From Gymnothorax reevesii (taxonomy: Eukaryota; Chordata; Actinopteri; Anguilliformes; Muraenidae): 64,000 nt of DNA. This document shows positions 24,020 through 36,510 of this stretch, one piece after another. Position numbers and translations under genes: made by a program. Position 1 is the first letter of the stretch, and each line of letters starts with the position of its first letter. The stretch spans positions 114,184,666-114,248,665 of the forward strand of contig CM056576.1 of NCBI GenBank assembly GCA_029721435.1, read 5' to 3'. The notes under the pieces were generated by a model. The model was not told where the DNA came from. It worked only from the letters and a program-made list of their open reading frames with translations, and searched no databases.

Positions 24020-24745
24020 GTTGGAAAATAATTGCCCCCTTGACCTAATAACAGGTTCTGCCTACGTTGGCAGCAACAACTGAAGTCTACCTATTTGGCA
24101 ATGAGTTTGTCCAACACTGTGGAGGAATTTGGGCCTACTTGTCTTTGCAGATTATAATTCAGCAACATTGGGTAGTTTTTGAGTATGAACCACCCGTTTA
24201 AGGTCAATCCAGAGTGTCTCAATCTGATTCACGTCAAGACTTGACTTGGCCTTCATTTTGTTTTGCCATTCAGGGGAGGATTTGCGTCTTTTCTTCGGGT
24301 CATTGTTCTGCCACAAAACCCAACTGTGCTTGAGCATTAGGTCAAGAACTGATGGCTGGGAATTCACCCTCAAGTCTTTTGGGTCATGAAGAAGATTTTT
24401 GGATGTAAGAAGAGCCTCAGTGCCCTTTTTGGTCAGCGGTGGTTTGTGCCGTGCAGCTCTCCCACGGATGCCATTTTTGCCCAATATCTTTCTTATTGTG
24501 GAATTGTGTACACTGACCTTAACTGAGGCAAATGAGGCCTGAAATTTTTCAGATGTTAGTCAGGGTTCTTTTGTGACATTTTTTGTCATTTGAACTGTAT
24601 TTTTATGGAGTTCCAATTCCTTAGAAATGCCTTTGTAACCCATTCCAGACGAATAGATGTCGACGCCTTTGTTTCTCATCTGTTCTTACATTTCCTGAGA
24701 TCGTGGCATCACGTGCCGCTTTTTTCCCGCTCATATTGCCAGAAA
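24020..24745 (-). pseudogene. Internally deleted Tc1 transposase (minus strand)
   Basis: Minus-strand pieces include HNSTIRKILGKNGIRGRAAR and HKPPLTKKG (end of the DNA-binding domain), WQNNDPKK (second Asp block, QQDNDPKH in relatives), and NQIETLWIDLKRVVHTQKLP plus NVAEL (third acidic block, NPIExLWxDLKR). The first catalytic block is missing or unrecognisable, and stops occur upstream. Confidence 0.75.
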
Positions 24746-25892
24746 GGTTCTTTTTAACCCTCCCCTAATATGCATGTAAATTAACATTCTTGCTGCAGTC
24801 ATGCTGCAACCTTGGATGTATATAAATGCCATCAATTTAATCCTTTGTTCTACAGTCTGGTTGTGTGAGTACAATCATGCTACTCACGCTGGTGGCAGAG
24901 AAGGGTCTGAAGTGTCTTACTCGTAGAGATCGCTGTCGACAAACATTCACTCATTTCACAGAAAAGCCAACTTCTAAATGCATAAGTAGAAAGGTTTTAC
25001 AGATATGGGCTTGGAATACAAGGAAAACAGCGAAAACTGTGCCAAGTGGTTCAGGTGAGAGTTTGAATGGAAAAAATATAATACATATGCAATCAATTGC
25101 GGCTTGTTGTCGTCATCTTCCAAAGTATCTTCATCCATTACATCGATAATTCCCTCTACCAAACTCTCCTGTTAACCACTTGGAACATACAAAATGTCAT
25201 ATATATGCCTTTTTATAAGGAGGGGGATATGTCTGGAATGGGGAAACCCATCCAAAAAGGGCCAATGTGGATGCAGGCTTTTGTTCCAACCTCCCCTGCC
25301 CCCCACCCATCAGGGTCATCAAAGCTGGCAGTAATTATGCCTTATTGTGTCTTGAGGATTTGAATCCAGTGATCAATTATCAAGTGGTTAATTTAGCAGC
25401 TATGGGGCAATTACACATAGGGCCAGGTACAGTTGGATGTTTTTTTTTTTTCTTTTTTTCCCGTCAGTATGTAAAAGCATACTTTAAAAACTGCATTTCT
25501 GTCCTGATTTTGCTGAGGATAAGTACCCTCTGCTTGGATGAAGTTTCATAGGATTGGGGAGCCATGATCTCTCTCTGCAAAGCATGCACTTGTCTGGCAC
25601 AACTTCAATTGAAAATCCACCATCTCACAGTTTTATGATAGCATAAGGTTTACACTAATATTGTAATAAAAATAAAAAGTTCAGATTATTCAGTGCTGAA
25701 TGTATAATGATTTCATGGACCGGTATTGTAAGCAGAGAGCCTGTGAATCTGAGTTTGCATTATTTATTTGTCTTTGGCATCACTGCTCAAAGTAATGGAC
25801 AATTTGACAATTTGATACTCTTTTAATGAACACAGAACCCTCAGTTAGCATTCCGATGTAGCGTTCCATCCCCCACCCCCAGAGATTCAAAT

Positions 25893-27000
25893 ATACACTG
25901 CCCGTTCAAAAAAAAAAGTTTCTGTTCGGATTTAATTAAGGAAACTGACTGATTCAGTGCGTAACCTCTCATTTCTAAAACAATCATGTCAGAAGATGTA
26001 TCTCAGGGTCATTGAAAAGATCTACCTGTGTTTCAAGAGAAAACAGCTCAAGAGATTGCAGAAATCACAAGAATAGGCTATGAACTGTCCAACAATTTAT
26101 TAAAACCTGGAAAGATAATGGTGAACTGCCAACGTGCCAACTTTGTGGAAGAAATGTGTCAGGGAATATCACTAAAATGCTCGGTGAAGTCTCATCATAA
26201 AAAAAATCAATGGTAGAACTCATGGCGATGTTTAGTTATGCATGTAGAGTATTGCTGCACGCGAAGTGTAACACGAACTTAGAGGATTGGAATTTAACAG
26301 GTGTGCAGCCATAAGAAAGCTACTTAGCCAAGCTGAGTGGGGAAAAAAGGCTCCAGTTTGCTTGGGAGTGTAAAGATTGGACTGATGAACAATGGAAAAA
26401 GGTCATGTAGTCTAATCATACCAGATTTACCCTATTCCAGTTTGATGGGCATGTCAGGGTAAGAAAGGAGGCCCTTGAAGCGATGCTCCAAGCCTCTGGA
26501 GGCACAGTTATTATCTGGGGTTGATTCAATACATCAGGTCAAGGCTCAGCACTGTTCTGCAGCAATAAAATGAATTGAGCAGTCTACCTGAACCAGTAAC
26601 CCATCAATGGACTTTTTAGTCACTGATGGCACAGGCATATTCCAGGATGACAATGCCAAGATCTTTCAGGCTCAGTTTGAGAGAATGGTTCATTGAGCAT
26701 GAATCATTGCGACACATGAATTGGCCACCTCAGAGTCTGGATCTTAACCAATTTAATTCCTAGAGAAGGCTTAACAGGGTGGTCTGTCTTACTCATTGTC
26801 AATACAATATCTTGGTCAAAAATGTAACAAAATCTGGTTGGAAATAAATGTTATAAAATTGTACAAGATTGTCAAAACAATACCCCGAGGAAAGTGCACC
26901 GTGATCAACACTAAAGGTAAATGTAAAACTTTTTTAGGACCGCATTTTCATCTGCATTTGATGCAAAAGTTTGCACCATGAGTCAAAACAGTTGCATGGT
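25893..27000 (+). pseudogene. Tc1-like transposase relic (+ strand)
   Basis: Begins near a TA-CACTGCCCGTTCAAAAAA terminus. Coding remains include FAWECKDWTDEQWKKVM..SN.TRFTLFQFDG (first Asp now Asn), EAMLQASGGTVIIWG, FQDDNAKI (second Asp kept) and PPQSLDLNQ (PPQSPDLNPIE in relatives, with the Glu lost). Many stops; inactive. Confidence 0.75.
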
Positions 27001-27414
27001 GATAAAATCTTTTTCATTACCGGTATTCATAATTCACACCAAATAAAAAAATCTCTCCATTTTAGCTGTTCAGGGTGGTAGGGGGGCAGCTTATATCTGG
27101 CTTCACAGATAATCAGTATTTCCACACGTCACCCTCAGATTTTACATACTTCTGGTAAATGAGTTTCTGGTCTAGGAAATGTAAAATGTAAATGTTTTAA
27201 TTCATAGCCATTTTTTTGCTTTCAGTATTTCATTATGAAATTACTTCAATGGTGAATTTTAATGAATTTTCTTTTTATTAGCAGCACTTTCTTGGCCCAA
27301 AATTATGAAAATAAATGGAAATAAGTTTCAAGGCCAAATCATCGAAGTTCTTGGATTCATTAAAATCATTTCTCCAGTCTCTGTGACACTTAAATCATGA
27401 GTTAGAAAGCCTTA

Positions 27415-28171
27415 TGGCCCGGTCCCACTGCACATATGGATGCCAAGAGAATGTAAAACGTAAAAAAAATCTTGCCATCCGTTGGAAAACGCTATGCATG
27501 CATTGTGTACTCATTGCATACGTGTTTCATACGCTCTATCCATCGAGCATCCGTCCACTGTGATTTCATCCACGCAAAAAGTTTTGAGTTGCTCAAAACT
27601 TTTAGAACGGAAGAACTTTCCGCCGTGTACGATGTAAATCCACGACATATACGAGCAACAAAAGTTCTATGTCCGTCATCATCCGTTAAACGTCTGCTGA
27701 ATCCTCTCTGCATCCTCTGGGCATCCTCGCAACTCACATCCGCTGCAGCTGAAAACGCAAAGAGGAAGGAAAGATAAGGTACATGGAACGTCTATACATC
27801 GTCAGTAGCACGGAAATAGAAAGGATGTAAGCTTATGCATCTCGTATATAAAGTATTCAAAACGGACAAAGCGCTTAATCCGCTATGCATTCGCTCTTTC
27901 CGCTATGCGTCCGCCTCGCAGTTATCCCCGGAAACCCCTTCGGATCTGTCATTCACTTCCATCCGCTAGGCTTCCTATGAACATGCATTTTAATATCCCC
28001 GCTACATACTACCCACGTCCGTTTTTTTTCCGTTCTGTTTTCGCAAATTTTCGCCAATTTTGTCCATTTCTGGAGCGGATGAAAACGGATGGAGCCACCC
28101 CCGAAATTTTGCTCGTCTGCTTTGTCCTTTTTGCATACGTTTTGTGTCCATCGACCAGTGGGACTGGGCCT
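27415..28171. mobile_element. Harbinger-like non-autonomous element, about 757 bp
   Basis: GGCCCGGTCCCACTG (27416-27430) and CAGTGGGACTGGGCC (28156-28170) are inverted ends with one mismatch. TTA flanks both sides (27412-27414 and 28172-28174), matching the TWA target of PIF/Harbinger elements. The interior is CpG-rich with many CATCCGT/ATCCGCTATGC motifs, unlike the A+T-rich surroundings. No transposase is seen. Superfamily assignment is an inference from the ends and target. Confidence 0.65.
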
Positions 28172-28683
28172 TTAAATGGGGGTTGTGCACAGGTATACAA
28201 AGACTGGCTTGATTTGGCATCTGCAGAAACAGGTTAATTGTCTCACTCTTCAAATATTTTGATTTGTGAATATGTGTTTTAAATATATTTGACAAAAAAA
28301 TTTTGGAAACTTTGTATATTCAGTCAGTATTAAAAGAGTAGAAGCAAAGGAATTCAAGAAAGGAATACAACTGCAGAACACACTCACACATGAACTTTTT
28401 CTAGCTTATTAGGCTGCAATGTGTGAGGACAACTGGCAACCACTTTTATCACCTCATTCAGACCAAGAAGGGCCATCATTGCTACAAGGCAAAAATCAAA
28501 GTGCAGAAAAATGTTCACTGTAACCACATGGGAATTGTTTGAGTACAAATTTAATATCATGGAGCTTTGAGCTAAATCAAGAAAAATTTCACGTGGAAAA
28601 AAATATTATGGAACTTGTTGTATATACAGTAGCAGTCTCAATATAACCTAATAACAACATTTGTGCCATTTACTCATCCACAG

Positions 28684-28899
28684 TTTGATGTCGGGGCTAG
28701 CTGCTCTGGATGCAAAATGTTCGAGCCGGCTGGGCATCATGACCATCTCGTACTACTTGTGGACCACATTCGTGGCAGTAGTGGTGGGCATTGTTATGGT
28801 GTCCATCATTCACCCGGGCGGAGCTGCACAAAAGGAGGACTCAGAGGACAGCGGCAAACCAATCATGAGCTCAGCTGATGCCCTGCTTGACCTCATACG
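28684..28899 (+). CDS. slc1a7: slc1a7 (EAAT5) internal exon 1 in window: end of TM2, TM3
   Basis: This exon encodes part of an excitatory amino acid transporter, a plasma-membrane Na+/H+/K+-coupled glutamate carrier of the SLC1 family. The acceptor ends ...CATCCACAG and the donor is CG|GTAAGT. The exon opens with the last base of a Ser codon, then reads LMSGLAALDAK, the hydrophobic TM3 stretch SYYLWTTFVAVVVGIVMVSI, the loop IIHPGGAAQKED and SSADALLDLIR, splitting the final Arg codon. HPGxAAQKE followed by SGKPIMSSADALLDLIR is the EAAT5 version; EAAT2 differs in this loop. The upstream part (initiator Met, TM1 and most of TM2) was not found in the preceding 28.6 kb. Teleosts carry two slc1a7 copies (a and b), and this exon does not say which one this is. 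Confidence 0.95.
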
Positions 28900-30297
28900 G
28901 TAAGTCCCACCAATACATTCAACCAAGGAAAAAATACATTAAAGCTACACTATGTAAATTTGCAGAACACTGGCCACTCGGACCAGAATGGTACGACATT
29001 GTGGTCCTCCCACTGCCGATTGATGAAGTAGCCCAGGAGATTTAAACGAGCCGGAAAACAAGAAAGTGAATGCAATGGAGAGAGTGAAGTGCATGTTGAT
29101 TTTTTTTTTTTCCAGTGCAGTAATTCATTTTTTAAAATACCATGCGGCAATGTAAAATCTGAAAATATTAGCTTACATTATCTAACACAGGTAATGTTTG
29201 ATCACATAATGTTACTGCAGTAACTGAAAGCAAAAAGCATCTCTTACTCTTCTAAAGGGCCACCAATTGCGGCTGATCATTGTTATTTTTGTGTTTCTTT
29301 TGAAAAGTAGTATTTCTTTGTTTGTGCTAGTTTGCCCCAAAAAGCTAGTTTATATACCTTAGCTACTATATTCCACATTAATATTAGCAAGCTGTGGCTG
29401 TTAACATTTGAGGAATGCCTGACTGGCTTAATATAATATCAGCCAGTTATGCTAATTTCTAAAGCAAATATAAAACAGAAAATTAGATTTTGAGCAAGAA
29501 AGCTTTCTTTGGGGTTCTCCAAATATGAAGTTAAAGTTAGATGAACAGGTGTACCTGCTTTAAGTTCGCTTGCTACTTGTATGCAGTCAAATGCGCATTA
29601 GCCCGGGGCTAAGGTAATCAGTTGCTACAATAGGTCACAGTTTTGAGACAGCGCACTGATCTTTGGGGTGTCCAACACAATGAATATTGTGTCTGAATAA
29701 AGGAAAAGACTGGTTATTACTTATTACTGGTTATTACTTGCTCATCAAGCAAAAGCAAAGCCAGAGTAGACAGTGCTGATAATATTGTTTTGCCGGATTT
29801 TTTTTTCTTTTTCTTTTTTTATTTGGCTTCTCAAATCCCACCCGAATCTGGAATGGCTAATCCGAGAACTATGTACAAAGCTTGCTCGTATGCAACCCCC
29901 TGTTGCCAATTCTGGAGAGACAGTTTGCGGCTCTCTTCCGAAGCACTCACCTGTCAGCCCCTGCATCTTTTCACTCATTGGTTAAAACTGTTGCAAGTTC
30001 TGAATGAGGGTGGAGGATAGCCAAACATGAGCAAGCTTAGAATCTCACTGACAAACGCCTAGCTAGCCAACTGGAGGCGCTTGAGCAACGAACATGGCAA
30101 TCATTTTAATTTCCCTTCCCAGCAGTCCCTTTGATTTGCCGAGCTTCCTGTCCGTCATCCGTCGCAGCACCACTTCCAGTTGCCTACCGCTGTCACCGCT
30201 TGCGAGTCACGCGCCTCTCTGGCAGAAAAAAAAAAAAAAGAAGATGCATTTGACTGTAAACAAGCAGGCGTTGAAATCCTATAATTACGATGTTGAT

Positions 30298-30648
30298 GGT
30301 AGTTCGTCAGACTACAAAGATAACTAAACGTTACGAGGGCATTTTATTTCATACCACATATAGAATAGAATATTATGTCATTACTGTTGGTTAGTTTTCA
30401 CTTACCAGCGCCTCTAAATCTGACTTCATTGATCCGTTTCACTCTCCTACGAAAAAAAAAAATATTGCGTGCGGCGCGAGGAAGTGAGCAGCGCCAGTGA
30501 AACGGGTCAATGCAGTCAGATTCAGTGGCACCGGTAAGTGAATAATGAAAACTAACTAACAGTAATTAAATAATATTCAATCCTATATGTGGTGTAAAAT
30601 AAAATGCCCTTGCAATGTTTAGTTACCTTTGTAGTCTGACGAACTACC
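30298..30648. repeat. Inverted repeat, arms of about 150 bp
   Basis: Left arm 30298-30443 and right arm 30496-30648 are inverted copies (for example GGTAGTTCGTCAGACTACAAAG at the outer ends, AGTGAAAC at the inner ends) separated by about 52 bp. Their divergence suggests an old foldback element. Confidence 0.85.
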
Positions 30649-32750
30649 GTATATTAGTCATATTTTTTTTCATAGGAGAAGTCTGGCAATCGGGGGGAAG
30701 GGGGTGGGACTTTGGAGGGAGGCAGAGCTGTTCATGTTCAACTTTTTATTAAGTGCTGTGCGACGTGCCAGAGAGGTAAGAATTGCTTTAACCGAGTGAG
30801 CTAACCTGGCAGCTTTGCCGCATTTTTTATCACTTTTTTCTTTGATGGTCTTTCTTTCTGCTGACAGCACTCTTTTTATTCAAAGCTGAATTAGCTGGAT
30901 CCTTGTTTGTTGTTATCTGCAAAAGCTAAAATGTCATATTTACTACTTGAGCATTAGCATTATTGTGCCAGTTTGAACCCCTGATGACGAACTGTGACTT
31001 CACTTCCTATGTGATACTGCATTACAGCAAGATTTCCTGCCACTTGTCACTTGTCTCAAACTTCTGGATCTATGAAGAATAAAATATTGCATTTTATACT
31101 TTCGCCATTTGGAGAGGGCACAGAAAATCAGGAGTCTCAGTATCCATCAAAGTATACGTATGTGAGTGAAACTGGCCCCTCATCTGCCATCTGCCAGCAC
31201 GACTATGCCGCTAACAGGAAAGGTACTATGATCTCACTATTGGCACGCAGGGTCGCGAAGCTGAGCTAAATGAGTTCAGGCACCTCATACTCTCACATTG
31301 AATGTGAAATTTGTCAGCAATTATTGTGATCCCAGAGTCCTGCAAGGCAGTGGCTGGGCTTTACCCCAGGTGTCATAATGTAGCACATGATGACCACTAA
31401 GTATGCTCTTTTTATACCTTGATGAAAAAAAGAGTGTGATCAGAAGTATTACCACCTTCAGTGTGGTGATGATTATGCCATATTTGGATGCATTTGAAGC
31501 CGCCTGATATATTAGCAGGACAAACTAATATGGCCATACGACACTGTACATTTTGGTCATATTAGTATGCACTGCTAACATAGTAGCCGGTTTTGAAAGC
31601 GGCCACTGGGTCATGAAAGGAGGCTGTAGCCAAAGCTGCACAAATTTCTTCCAGACTCAAGGTAAGCTCATTAGCATACCAGGGGCAGAAGTTAGGCCAA
31701 TTGAATTAAACCTTGCCAGGTCAAGGGGATAGGCCATTTGGTTTCAGTGGGTCAGCAGGGCAGGTTCAAAAGCAAGTGAGTTAAGGCTTCAGGATTATAC
31801 TTAGCAGCTTCTTGTATTTGCTCTTTTTATGGTTTGAGAGGTTAAACTTTGCCCAGTCATGCTTTTATTGAAGGGCTTCGAACCAGAGCAGTCAAACCCA
31901 CAGAACATGGTTTTCGAGGTAATAGATGTCAAAGTTTTTAAAATATAAAAAACATAAATAAAAATTTCTCACAATGTTGCCCACAGATAGAATATACAAT
32001 CATGACGGAAATTTTGTGTTATGAGTATCTGTCACAGTTTGATCCAAACTCTAAGATATATATTTTTGGGGGTAAGAGCACTCTGGTTCTCAGCTCTTCA
32101 ATCATATCACAACACATTAGATGCTTCTGTTCTGCACCAGAATATTGAGCCGTAGAATTTATTTTCTTTGCTTTGGTAACACTTCAGAGCTGGGGTTCGC
32201 CGTCTTATCCTGAAAGAGCCAGTGTGAGAGCAGACCTTTCATTTCTACCAAGCAGTTGAACTCACGATTCTACTAATCTTGGTCTTTAGGAAGGACTCTT
32301 GGGGTTGATTAGTGGAATCAGGTTTGCAACTGCAAGATTGGAATAAATGCATTGACCCACACCAGCCAGGTCTGGAAAAGGTTGCAGGGGTTTATCTGAC
32401 CGCCTTATAACAAATTTGTCCTGTTCTGCTGAGTGCACCTACCAGCCCTCAGTGGTCAGTCTGCGGATGTTTGTCATCTCAGTGCTCAAGAGCAACGCCT
32501 TTGTGGTTGGTCAGACATTAACTGCTGCACATAAACAGCTAGGTGCATGTGCAGAAAAAGAAACAACTTCAAGAAGCTTTGAGCTTTTGGGGGACAGCTT
32601 GAGCTTGTCTCCTCACTGCTGGAGGATTATACTCAGATTATATGCGCAATTAGTTTTATTCAAATCACTAGTAAATTACCCGTGGCGAGAATAATTTCGA
32701 CTGTGCGAGTATCGAGATGGAAATACAGCAGTTACATTTGTAAAGGGCTA

Positions 32751-33129
32751 TGCCACACTCGTGACCTTGACCTTTGACGGAATGGACCTGTCACGGTCAT
32801 TTCTTGTGATGACCTACGTCCATATACCAACTTTCATAAATACGGTGACCTTTGACCCTCAAGACCTTGACCTTTGACGGAACGGACCTCTCGCGGTCAT
32901 TTCTTGTGACGACCTACGTCCACGTACCAACTTTCATGAAAATCTGTCCAGGGAGATGCGAAAAATTGACCTTTGACCCCAGTGACCTTGACCTTTCGAA
33001 AAACTAACCCCTCAAGGACAATTCCAGGGACACCCTACATAGACCCACCAAGTTTGGTGAAGATCCGTCAGAGGACCTCGGAGGAGTAGGGGAACAAACA
33101 GACGGACAGACAAACGTTCCTCAAATTAT
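32751..33129. repeat. Tandem repeat rich in TGACCT half-sites
   Basis: GACCTTGACCTTTGACGG starts at 32763 and 32863, and a related GACCTTGACCTTTCG at 32984. The unit is about 100-120 bp and also carries ACGTCCAYRTACCAACTTTCAT. Two perfect DR1 sites TGACCTTTGACCC occur at 32846-32858 and 32967-32979. It ends with GACGGACAGACAAACGTTCC. Confidence 0.8.
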
Positions 33130-35409
33130 AGTATGATTTTGAACTGGTGATGGGGGCATCATGTAATGCAATATAAAGTATTATTTCTATAATTTTTCAG
33201 TTTTGTGTCATGAATCCTCTATAGCCATTCTTCGTTCACAAATTCTCGGATCTCAATTTGAATGCGAAAGTGTTGAAGGGGGAAAATGACATAACGTCGA
33301 GCACAGCTTGCAGCCCTTTTCCTTTGTTTCATTCACCAGTTTCTGTGAAGGGAAAGCTGGAGGCCAGCCAAAGCATTATTAATTGCAAAGCTAATCCCTA
33401 CATCCAGCACACCAGGCCTTGTTCAATCAAATGTCACTTTGACTGCTTTTTCAGTTTTTTTTTTGTTTTTGTTTTTTTGTTTGTTTGTGTTTTTTGTGTG
33501 GGGGGCATACAATTCAGTCACAGCCTGTGCTTTCTGGTTATTTTGCTGTCTTCGTTTGGATTGAGTAAGTAATGGTAGGCAGGTCATGTCAATGAATACT
33601 TGACCCTCACGACAGCTATTCAGTGGTCAGACTGTTCTGTGGCATGACAGCTGTATCATTTTAAAAGCACTGTTTCGGTCACCGTTTTGAGCTGGCTGAA
33701 CTGATCTCCCTGGAGCTCAATGACGGCACTAAACAGTGGGAAAAGTATTTTTTTGCAGCTCAAGGACACTTCCAGCATCTTAAAATTATCAGAGTGGAGT
33801 AGATTTTTGGGGAGCATTGTCCTTTCAGTGTGCGGACTTTATTTAATCACTTTTAGCATCTTAACAATAGACTGTAATTGAGTTTGATCATCTTAAAAAA
33901 GTACCCTGCTACAGAGTACCCCACTCACTGTTCATAAATAAATAATAAGATAAATAAATGACTTCATAAATATATCAATATTCCATTAAATACACCAAAT
34001 ACAATATTAGAAATAAGCAGCCATCGGCATTAATTAATTGATAAAATGTGACATAAATGGGTATTTCTGTGCTACTTTTGTTCTGTATATATTTACTTTT
34101 ATATTAATTCCCCTACTCATTTACTTTTCCATTAAATTTTCCATTTTAATCAATCAATTTATTCACGTTTTCATTAATAAATTTATTGATCCATCAATTT
34201 GTGTATTATTTTTCACTTGCAATTTCCTCCTATTTATTTCCCAAACATGTTTCTGTAAGTTTTTTTTTCATTGATCTGTAAATTTCTGCATCATTATGCA
34301 AATGAGGCTGTCATTCAAAGTGTCACAGGGTCCACATTTTGCCTCTTGGTTGATTGACATCAGATGGACCATAGATGCCTTGTTTGCACAGAGAAACCCA
34401 GCTAATTTAGCTGAAAATATGATCGCAGGGGATAGCAGAGTTTGTTAATGCACCGGATATTATGCCAATATTTCTCTTTAACGTTACTTGCGAGAGAGAC
34501 AGCTGAGAGACCAAGTTGGAGACACCAGCATATCATACGTTCTGTAGTTGGCTGCAAAATACAGACAAGCAAAATAAATAGATACGGTTAGAGTGCTGCC
34601 TGCATTGGTCATTATAATTAGAAACTAGGCTTGTCTCTCCCTCCTGGTCTATCAGCTGTCTGTCACGCTTGCTTGCACTCTAGCAACAAAATGACCTTTT
34701 AGCTACTGCATCCCAATGACAGTCAGCGAGCCAAGTAATTCACAAAACATGTCAGCATAATATTTCCATGAACATTTCGGGAAGGCTTAGCCCTCTGTGA
34801 CTTTGTGATTCCCAAACAAGTTGAGAGATAGCCACGTCCCTTGATTAAAACGATTATTCAGGATTGATTTCTTTGGTTTCCACTAGAGCCATTGATAAAG
34901 AAACCAGACAACACCCAAACTGTAATTCTTACCCTAACCTTCTCCTATCATGTGCCATCATCAACTGGTTTGGCGTCTGAGCCTAGGGAGTGTGATTATT
35001 GCAGAAGTTTGTCGGCAGAAGTAATATAGCTTCCCTACACTTGCCTCTTATTAGCACTACTTATGAAGATGCTCTTTCCAAGTTTCAGTTGACTGAAGTA
35101 TTGGATATAGAGCCTTCACTTAGGATGAAAGTATGTGTGCTATTGTGGTCGCCCATTACGAAACGATCCCTAGCGCTTCCAATTTTGTACAGCATAGTAT
35201 TAAACATAAATGTAAAAAAAATATGTCTTGCACGACCATGCTCTGCCATTAGATGGTGAATTGTTCTTTTATCAACTCTTGAAACTCAACAACTCATCAA
35301 AAACTCTTGAAATGTCACTGATTGACCAACGTACGAGCAAAAAAAAAGAACAATTCTGCATATGAGGCCTCTGCACGTTAGGAGGGCGGCCAACTGTTGT
35401 AGCATTATT

Positions 35410-35639
35410 TGTCATGGTTTATAGGCCTAGTGTAAGAAAGAGAGGGAATCTTTGTTTTATTTTTTCCCTTTTCTTTTGATATCTTCGAGCTCACCTGTTT
35501 TTCTACCTCGGACGGCGTCCAGGTCCGTTGGTAGTGGAGTCTCGCATTTTTAGTCTGTTTAAGTCTCTCAGTAGTCTGCGAGTTTTGCCTTTTATCTCTG
35601 GCCGCTCCTTTTGGCGTCCTATTTCCAACAGCCATCACA
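35410..35639 (+). mobile_element. LTR (copy 3), U3-deleted, followed by gag
   Basis: Starts TGTCATGGTTTATAGG and ends AACAGCCATCACA, the same ends as the LTRs at 2729 and 3546. The segment from CCGGGACGATATCG to the TATA-like core is missing, giving 230 bp instead of 443-521. It is followed at 35656 by the gag start. Confidence 0.7.
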
Positions 35640-35655
35640 GTGCACTCTAGCCATC

Positions 35656-36251
35656 ATGGAGACACCAGCGGTGGCTGAAATTAAGAGGGCTGTTGCCAGC
35701 CAGCAAGATATGTAGGCAGGCTTCACTAAAGGACTTTCTGGCTTGGGCAGCCAGCAATCTGAACTAATTGAGAGACTATACCTGCAAGAGAATGCGCTTA
35801 AGAATCAAGAGAGCGTTCTGCTAAGCTTGACGGAGAGTATTAAATCTCTCGCTACACAAGTTTCACAAAAAGTTGCAGAAGCACCATCCATACATGCTCC
35901 CCGAGTTAAGTTACAAGTTAAGTTAAGTTACAACTGCCCCAATGATATAGTGGCGAGGCCGGAAAGTGTAAGGATTTCAACGCCCAGTGTGAAATATTTT
36001 TTAAGGCTTAACTGTCACGATTTGTCAATGAAGATTCTCGGGTAGCCTTTATATTATCCCTGTTGGCTGAAAAAAGCACTCACTTGGGTCGGCCCACTAA
36101 TCAGATCTAATTCACCGGTCGTAGATTCTGTGGAGGCCCTTGTTAGGGAGATAGTGTCTGTTTTTGATCAAGACATTTGTGGTCAAGACGTTTGACGCAC
36201 CTTAAACAGGGCAAAGAAAGCGCAGCTGAATTCTCTATTGCTTTGCACATT
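35656..36251 (+). pseudogene. Ty3/gypsy gag relic
   Basis: Opens METPAVAEIKRAVASQQDM then a stop, and continues as GFTKGLSGLGSQQSELIERL and a coiled-coil-like stretch (ENALKNQESVLLSLTESIKS). Gag-like PERYDG/CxxF-type sequence follows with frameshifts, then LLAEKSTHLGRPT.., VDSVEALVREIVSVFDQD and LKQGKESAAEFSIALH, typical of gypsy capsid. It stops at a tandem repeat near 36252. No pol follows. The upstream LTR belongs to the same element. Confidence 0.7.
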
Positions 36252-36510
36252 ATACCTGTTTGCTTCAAAATTTTGACACAAGGTGGAGCTTTGTCACATA
36301 AAATTCACCATTTTTGCCATATCTTTGGAACCATTTGTCCAATTGACATGAAACCATGTGCAACTGCAAGGTCATGACCTCAAAACGTGTCACATGATGA
36401 CATCATACCTGTATGGTTCAATATTTTGCCAACAGGTGGCACTTTGTGATGGAAAATTACCATTTTGGCCATATCTTCAGAACCATTTGTCTGATTGACC
36501 TGAAATTAAG
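36252..36510. repeat. Tandem duplication, about 153-bp unit
   Basis: ATACCTGT...TTGCCATATCTTTGGAACCATTTG at 36252 recurs at 36405 as ATACCTGT...TTGGCCATATCTTCAGAACCATTTG. The period is 153 bp and the second copy is partial. Confidence 0.75.

Larger units (their letters stand above)
1..28683 (+). other. Upstream intron or 5' flank of slc1a7 (no host exon recognised)
   Basis: By analogy with other EAAT genes, the sequence before the first visible exon should be an intron preceded by one or two N-terminal exons. I searched for the TM1-TM2 signature (GELLMRMLKMMILPLVVSS) and did not find it, so this is probably all intron, at least 28.6 kb long. It is filled with the repeats listed separately. 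Stretches where I recognise nothing: 406-839, 4002-4712, 5578-6700, 7678-8869 (apart from a chance 151-codon frame), 9923-10999 (a C15 tract near 10722), 14051-15327, 15634-17435, 18200-19106, 19146-19899, 21160-23430, 23526-24019, 24745-25892 and 27000-27414. Confidence 0.6.

Noticed and set aside
27472..27777. Opposed open frames (101 codons +, 81 codons -)
   Set aside because: Both lie in the CpG-rich inverted-end element and reflect its composition.
33258..33572. 104-codon + frame ending in a Phe/Val-rich stretch
   Set aside because: The hydrophobic tail is encoded by a T-rich low-complexity tract.
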